A DNA stretch of 53,068 nucleotides from a virus, in the IMG/VR virus record IMGVR_UViG_3300027857_000023, positions 1 to 53,068 of that record, one strand, 5' to 3'. The notes under the pieces were generated by a model that was not told where the DNA came from, did not search any database, and saw only the letters and a program-made list of their open reading frames with translations. Below are positions 48,842-53,068 of this stretch, piece by piece. Both the position numbers and the translations under genes were made by a program. Position 1 is the first letter of the stretch; each line of letters opens with the position of its first letter.

Positions 48842-48958
48842 TTTCGTATCTCGTGCCCAGCCAAGGAATTGGGCGGCTTCCGAGCTTCTGAAAATGAGGC
48901 CGAGTAGGACCGGATTGCTTGGTTGGGCAGGGGATGATGGGAGAATGAGTAGATGGCC
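48842..48958 (+). promoter_or_regulatory. Duplicated leader, copy 2 (before the first tail-tube gene)
   Basis: TTTCGTATCTCGTGCCCAGC (48842-48861, two changes from copy 1), hairpin GCCCA/TGGGC, then the identical 32-base box B at 48927-48958 with the RBS and start codon of the tail-tube gene. The spacer is 43 bases longer than in copy 1. Confidence 0.65.
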
Positions 48959-49339
48959 TATCCTGCTGCTGGCGTCGGGGGCGCGATCAAGAACGGCGCC
49001 AATACCGTCGCAAATATGCAAAAGTGGGCGTTATCCCAAAAGGGCAACGTCGCAAAAACCACCGCATTCGGCGCGTCAGGCTCCTGGGAGTCCAACACCG
49101 CCACGATCAGAGGCTGGACGGCCACGATCGACGGATGGACTGATGCAGGCGACACGAATGGGCAAGTCGCTTTGTATAACGGGCTCAACAGCACCTTCAC
49201 CTTAGAAATGGATATAGACGGGACCCACCATTGGTCTGGATCTGCGATCTTAACCGGGATCGACCCAAGTGCTGACGCGCAAAACATGAACTTGACCAAA
49301 CTCAGCTTTACCGGAACCGGGGCCTGCACCTTCACCTAA
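48953..49339 (+). CDS. Major tail tube protein candidate 1 (128 aa)
   Basis: WALSQKGNVAKTTAFGASGSWES, FTLEMDIDGTHHWSGSAI and the end DPSADAQNMNLTKLSFTGTG form a beta-barrel tail-tube pattern. Same unusual leader as the capsid gene, implying high expression. The following gene is a longer relative. Confidence 0.65.
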   Translation: MAYPAAGVGGAIKNGANTVANMQKWALSQKGNVAKTTAFGASGSWESNTATIRGWTATIDGWTDAGDTNGQVALYNGLNSTFTLEMDIDGTHHWSGSAILTGIDPSADAQNMNLTKLSFTGTGACTFT

Positions 49340-49364
49340 AATCGGATGAGAAAGGAGCGCGCAT

Positions 49365-49994
49365 ATGGGCGTGCTGGCTGGCGTCTCGTCCGATGTGTGG
49401 ATGACTTCGACGCCGAGCGTGACGGCTACCAACGAGTCATTTACAGACAGCGGCGATCATATCAATTACACCGCGTCGGTGCATCCTTTTATGGACATCG
49501 GCGCGGGCATCACCGTACAAAACAGCCCCAATGGTAGCAGCTCATGGGTCACGGTCACCGACTACACCGTCCAATGGGCGATCGGCAAGATCGTGTTTAA
49601 CACGGCGCGGGTGCCAGGGACAAATAATTTTGTGCGCGCCACCTTCAATTACTTCTTGGCCACACAGTACGACTGGACCTCGAAATGGGCGCTTTCGCTC
49701 AAGGGCAACGTGGCGAAGACCACGTCGTTCCAGGCAACGGGCCAGTGGGAGACCTATCTGGCGACCACGCGTGGCGGCACTGGAAAGATCGATACCTTCC
49801 GCAACGACGACAGGCTCTCAAAGGAGATCGGTAACATCCTGGTCGCACAACTGTTCGTGGACAAGGGCAACAATGTGCGATGGCAGTGCTATATCCGTGT
49901 GACCGATGTTTCCCCGGCCACCGATGCACAGAACATGCAGACACAATCCATCAGCTTCTCAGTGGAAAGAGATGCCTTTTTCCTGACATCCTAA
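49365..49994 (+). CDS. Tail tube paralogue, candidate 2 (209 aa)
   Basis: ATG 49365 after GAAAGGAGCGCGCAT. The second half repeats features of the gene before it: SKWALSLKGNVAKTT-FQATGQWE, RWQCYIRVTDVSPATDAQNMQTQSISFS. An extra N-terminal part of about 85 residues is beta-rich and absent from the first copy. Either the main tube protein or a minor or tip-proximal tube subunit. Confidence 0.6.
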   Translation: MGVLAGVSSDVWMTSTPSVTATNESFTDSGDHINYTASVHPFMDIGAGITVQNSPNGSSSWVTVTDYTVQWAIGKIVFNTARVPGTNNFVRATFNYFLATQYDWTSKWALSLKGNVAKTTSFQATGQWETYLATTRGGTGKIDTFRNDDRLSKEIGNILVAQLFVDKGNNVRWQCYIRVTDVSPATDAQNMQTQSISFSVERDAFFLTS

Positions 49995-50016
49995 TAAAAA
50001 AGCAAGAAAGCAGCAT

Positions 50017-50532
50017 ATGACAACGATAGACACCGAACTTGAGACAACAGACGTGCAACCCGGCGCAAATGGCAGCGAGCCAGACACTGAAACGATTCAA
50101 GTGCCTGAGACACCGACCTGGACGGAGACCGCCGACGAGTTGGAGATGCGGGCGCTCATCGCAGGGAAGCAAACGCTGAAAGAGGTGCTGGTGGATGTCC
50201 CTGAATGGGGTATTCAGGTTCTCCTTCGGGCAATGTCTGGGCAGGAGCGCAGCATCTATTTCTCCTGGCTCAATGCACAGGATCAGAAAGATCCGAATCA
50301 CATTAAGCGGAACTATTGGCGTCTCATTCAGCCGTGTATGCTGCATCCGCGCACGCGCAAACCTGTTTTCAAGTCCGCTGACGAGGGCACGATTATGGCG
50401 GAACATGACGGTGCGATCTTTGAGATGCTTGCCTTTACGAGTCAGCGCCTCTCGCGCCTGGATGGCTCAACGATGACTGCTGCGAAAAAAAACTTGCTGA
50501 GCATCCCGAACTTTTCCGCTACTACCAACTAA
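50017..50532 (+). CDS. Tail assembly chaperone, short form (G-like)
   Basis: 171 residues, between tail-tube genes and the tape measure. Acidic start, then LEMRALIAGKQTLKEVLVDVPEWGIQVLLRAMSG. Ends in the zero frame at TAA 50532. Its C-terminal 13 codons follow a slippery site leading to the long form. These chaperones hold the tape measure during tail assembly. Confidence 0.72.
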   Translation: MTTIDTELETTDVQPGANGSEPDTETIQVPETPTWTETADELEMRALIAGKQTLKEVLVDVPEWGIQVLLRAMSGQERSIYFSWLNAQDQKDPNHIKRNYWRLIQPCMLHPRTRKPVFKSADEGTIMAEHDGAIFEMLAFTSQRLSRLDGSTMTAAKKNLLSIPNFSATTN

Positions 50533-50699
50533 CAGAGAGGCTGCATTACCAGCATGTTGATGAGATGCTGGCAGACCAACAATCGGCGGAATTATCGGGA
50601 TGGATGGCCTATCTGGCACTGGACGAAGAGATACAGATGAATCGCATGACCTACGCGGTCGCAAAGGCGATTTCCATGATGTTTGGAGCACAAGAATAA
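50017..50699 (+). CDS. Tail assembly chaperone, -1 frameshift fusion (GT-like)
   Basis: Zero frame to 50492, then -1 frame from 50493 (LAEHPELFRYYQLTERLHYQ...) to TAA at 50697-50699, adding about 68 residues rich in helix. The extended part has no start of its own and is open through the slippery site. The fusion stop touches the tape-measure start, as in many siphoviruses. Confidence 0.75.
50487..50493 (+). promoter_or_regulatory. Slippery heptamer A-AAA-AAC for -1 frameshifting
   Basis: Within GCG-AAA-AAA-AAC (50482-50493) the phasing is exactly X-XXY-YYZ. Both tRNAs can re-pair one base back. This is one of the most efficient slippery sites known, in the expected gene. Confidence 0.85.
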
Positions 50700-52892
50700 A
50701 TGGCAGGAGCAGGCGGCGGCAACGTACAAGCGATCTCCGCGCAATTCAGCGCTGACGTTTCGGATTTTGTCAGTGCGCTTAGTAGTGCCATGAGCGCGGC
50801 TAAGGCCATGCAGTCATCTGCGGGAGATCTCTCGTCTGCCCTCACACAAACCACCCCAGCAGCGCAAGGAGCTGCACAGGGAGCTGCAGCGGCAGGGTCT
50901 GCAGTGCAGTCATCGGGATCTGCCTTCTCTTCTGCAGTCAGCGGGATAGGGAACTTCATCGGTGCTGCCGTGAATGCGGGACAAGCAGCCATGGCGGTAG
51001 GGCAGACGATCATCGATGGTGCCCTTTCCTTCAAGAACTTTGCGCAATCCGCTTCTGATACCATCAACTCGCTCTTTGATCTCAATGAGGCGACAGAAAC
51101 CGCCTCAGTCGCTTTCAAGTACCTCACTGGATCATCGTCGGCTGCCTCTGATGAGATGAAAGCCCTCTCCGATTTCGCGGCCAATACCCCATGGCCAACA
51201 GATCAGATCCGCGCACTGGGCGAGCACATGCTGGCGATGGGCATGAATGCGCAAGATGTCATTCCACGAATGAAAGCGGTTGGTGATGCAGTTGCCGCCA
51301 TGGGTGGTGGAGTGCCACAGATCGGGGCAGTCATCGCTGAGTTGCAGAAGATGACCGACCAGGGCAAGATTACCCAACGCCAGATGGATGTCCTGATCCA
51401 ACAAGGATTCCCAGCCTGGCAGGCCCTGGCGGCTGGTATGGGAACTTCTGTTGATCAGGCTATGGCAAAGGTCAGATCGGGAACGATGGACACCAAGCAA
51501 GCCATCGATGACATGCTTTCAGGAGCTGAATCGAAATTCTCTGGTGCTATGCAAGATCAGATGAACACGATGACTGGCCAGCTCAACAAATTTAAAGACA
51601 ACTGGAATGAGATGTGGCAATCGCTCTCAGGAGGCGCATTTGCGGCAGTGGAAGCCGTAATGGGAGGGGTGAACCAGATCTTAGAGCAGGCTATCCTGCC
51701 AGGACTCAAAGACATTAACGATGAAGCACAGAAAGTGGCTGATGACATAAAAGACTGGGCGACAAACACCAAAGATGGGCAGCAGGCAGTATCAGACCTC
51801 AATGAAGCGTTTAAGGCACTTATTGCTACCGTCAAGTTTCTGCTCGACGGGGTTGCCGGGATCATCATGATCTTGCATGACATCGGTCCCGTCCTCAAGG
51901 CCGCCTTTGACGTGATTATGTTGCCGACACAACTCCTCTTTCAGGCGATAGACGGAATCAAGCAGCTTACCGGGCAGACACAAGACTTGAGTGCGGCCAA
52001 TAAGGATGCTGCAACCAGTAGTCAGAACCTGGGTTCGTCCGTGTCATCTACTGCGGGATCTGCCTCCACTGCCGCCTCATCGTCATCTCAGGCCGCGTCA
52101 TCTATAAGTAGTATGGGGTCTGCCGCCTCCACTGCCTCTGGTCATGTCCAAACAGCGGCGTCCTACGTGGATAATGCGGGCACTTCCTTCCGCCAGTTGG
52201 GGACAAACCTGCTCCAGACCACCACATCGGCGTCTAGCTTCTCCGTCACGGCTTCCGATGTGAGCACGCACGCGAAAGCAGCAGCAGCCTCGCTCGACTC
52301 CACAGGGAAGAGCGCCGGAACGCTCTCAGATAACTTCCGCGATGCTAGCCAAGCAAGTGTATATTTTCAAGGACAACTGGATAAGGCTGCACTCTCATCA
52401 CGCTCGCTCAATCAGCAACTGGAGGATGCGGGCAAAGGTATAGGGACGCTCAAGGCGCATTTCACCGACCTGGCAGGTAATGACGTCCATTGGAAAATTA
52501 ACGACGAGATGAAGAATACGCAGGACAATGCTCATAGCCTTCAGAATGTCCTGCTCAACCTCCAGGATATCATGAACGCCCTTGGGTCTGCGATGCAGTC
52601 TATATCTGGTCCGAGAATAAGCAGCATTCCACAAGCGGCTTCTGGGGTTGAGAACTTCGAAGGTGGACTCATTCAGGTCCACAAAGATGAGATTCTCTCT
52701 CTGCCACGCGGCTCATCTGTCTATCCGGTGACAGGAGGACCTCAACTCGCGCCGATATCGCTCTCGAATGCAGGACGCGGTACGGGCGGCTCCAGCAATC
52801 TCTACTTCAATATTGATGGTCGCACGTTTGCCTCAGCTATGGGCGTCTACCTCACTGAAGAATTGCGCTTGCAACTGGGGGTGATGTCGTGA
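50700..52892 (+). CDS. Tail tape measure protein
   Basis: 730 residues from ATG 50700 directly after the chaperone stop. First 100 residues Ala/Ser/Gln-rich; about 100-320 holds the TP901-type tape measure core (SSAASDEMKALSDFAANTPW, MKAVGDAVAAMGGG, QRQMDVLIQQGFPAWQAL); a hydrophobic part at about 370-420; Ser/Ala repeats near 440-500. Its length sets tail length: by the rule of about 0.15 nm per residue, near 110 nm. Confidence 0.85.
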   Translation: MAGAGGGNVQAISAQFSADVSDFVSALSSAMSAAKAMQSSAGDLSSALTQTTPAAQGAAQGAAAAGSAVQSSGSAFSSAVSGIGNFIGAAVNAGQAAMAVGQTIIDGALSFKNFAQSASDTINSLFDLNEATETASVAFKYLTGSSSAASDEMKALSDFAANTPWPTDQIRALGEHMLAMGMNAQDVIPRMKAVGDAVAAMGGGVPQIGAVIAELQKMTDQGKITQRQMDVLIQQGFPAWQALAAGMGTSVDQAMAKVRSGTMDTKQAIDDMLSGAESKFSGAMQDQMNTMTGQLNKFKDNWNEMWQSLSGGAFAAVEAVMGGVNQILEQAILPGLKDINDEAQKVADDIKDWATNTKDGQQAVSDLNEAFKALIATVKFLLDGVAGIIMILHDIGPVLKAAFDVIMLPTQLLFQAIDGIKQLTGQTQDLSAANKDAATSSQNLGSSVSSTAGSASTAASSSSQAASSISSMGSAASTASGHVQTAASYVDNAGTSFRQLGTNLLQTTTSASSFSVTASDVSTHAKAAAASLDSTGKSAGTLSDNFRDASQASVYFQGQLDKAALSSRSLNQQLEDAGKGIGTLKAHFTDLAGNDVHWKINDEMKNTQDNAHSLQNVLLNLQDIMNALGSAMQSISGPRISSIPQAASGVENFEGGLIQVHKDEILSLPRGSSVYPVTGGPQLAPISLSNAGRGTGGSSNLYFNIDGRTFASAMGVYLTEELRLQLGVMS

Positions 52893-53068
52893 GCTTGCAG
52901 TGTAGCATCGGTGGGACCGTTGTGCCTACCATGATTGGGCAGATCCCTATCAAGGTTGGTACCAAGATCAAGCAGCGATCCACCTGTACCATTGGGGTGC
53001 CAGATGCGGTAGGATACACGCTCTCAGAACTCATGGCGGTTTCTATCAACGACACGACGAGCGGCGCA
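52889..53068 (+). CDS. Distal tail protein start, cut by window end
   Basis: GTG 52889 overlaps the tape-measure stop (GTGA); 60 codons are present with no stop before the end. Starts MSLQCSIGGTVVP...IPIKVGTKIKQRSTCTI; place after the tape measure suggests a distal tail or baseplate hub protein. Confidence 0.6.
   Translation, partial: MSLQCSIGGTVVPTMIGQIPIKVGTKIKQRSTCTIGVPDAVGYTLSELMAVSINDTTSGA

Overview
The window reads as most of a temperate, long-tailed (siphovirus-type) bacteriophage or prophage of a bacterium. It has a tyrosine integrase with an excisionase-like partner, a divergent repressor/operator switch, a RecT-type recombinase, a DnaC-type helicase loader, a two-subunit terminase, an SPP1-type portal, scaffold, capsid, tail-tube, tape-measure, fibre, amidase and holin genes. 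Base composition is moderate, Shine-Dalgarno sites are strong (GGAGG types), and overlaps of the ATGA/GTGA kind are frequent. No host gene is visible. Protein style (amidase C-terminal extension, fibre repeats, capsid region) reminds me of phages of soil Chloroflexota (Ktedonobacteria) and of Gram-positive actinobacteria; this is an impression, not a measurement. Both ends are cut inside genes: the left end lies in a tail-fibre gene and the right end about 60 codons into a gene after the tape measure. The order fits a circular or circularly permuted phage map opened in the tail region, but the ends do not join directly; distal-tail genes are missing between them.

Layout. 1-4.4 kb: fibre and tail-accessory genes (+). 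4.4-7 kb: lysis block (coiled-coil membrane protein, two-TM protein, amidase, holin). 7-14.5 kb: one long leftward operon of about 19 small genes with HTH regulators, a cytosine-5 methyltransferase whose gene overlaps a second plausible reading frame, RecT/Bet, a DUF3846-like protein and a SWIM-type zinc protein. 14.5-16.9 kb: immunity and integration region with two face-to-face promoters, three repeated operator half-sites, repressor, excisionase-like protein, integrase and clustered short repeats. 16.9-21.3 kb: ArsR-type regulator, small genes, HNH nuclease, replication initiator with built-in 22-bp iterons, helicase loader. 21.3-31.6 kb: very dense small-gene region including a HerA/FtsK-like ATPase flanked by membrane proteins, a phage csrA, a LuxR-type HTH protein, a KGG-repeat protein, Phage-ABA-sandwich-like proteins and a MazG-like pyrophosphohydrolase. 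31.6-37.7 kb: small accessory operons on both strands with clear terminators and promoters and a 200-nt stretch rich in stem-loops. 37.6-39.1 kb: four tRNA-like genes, all irregular, around one 243-aa protein gene. 39.7-53 kb: late operon from terminase to tape measure.

Most unusual points: (1) tRNA halves at 38.87-38.97 kb in permuted order (3' half before 5' half) with fully complementary acceptor and anticodon stems; (2) a neighbouring tRNA with an approximately 23-nt enlargement of its anticodon loop; (3) two recognisable reading frames superimposed in the methyltransferase gene; (4) an A-AAA-AAC slippery site giving the tail-chaperone fusion; (5) one duplicated untranslated leader placed before both the capsid and the first tail-tube gene; (6) two compensating frameshifts in terminase; (7) a CsrA homologue; (8) four 22-bp-phased iterons inside the replication gene.
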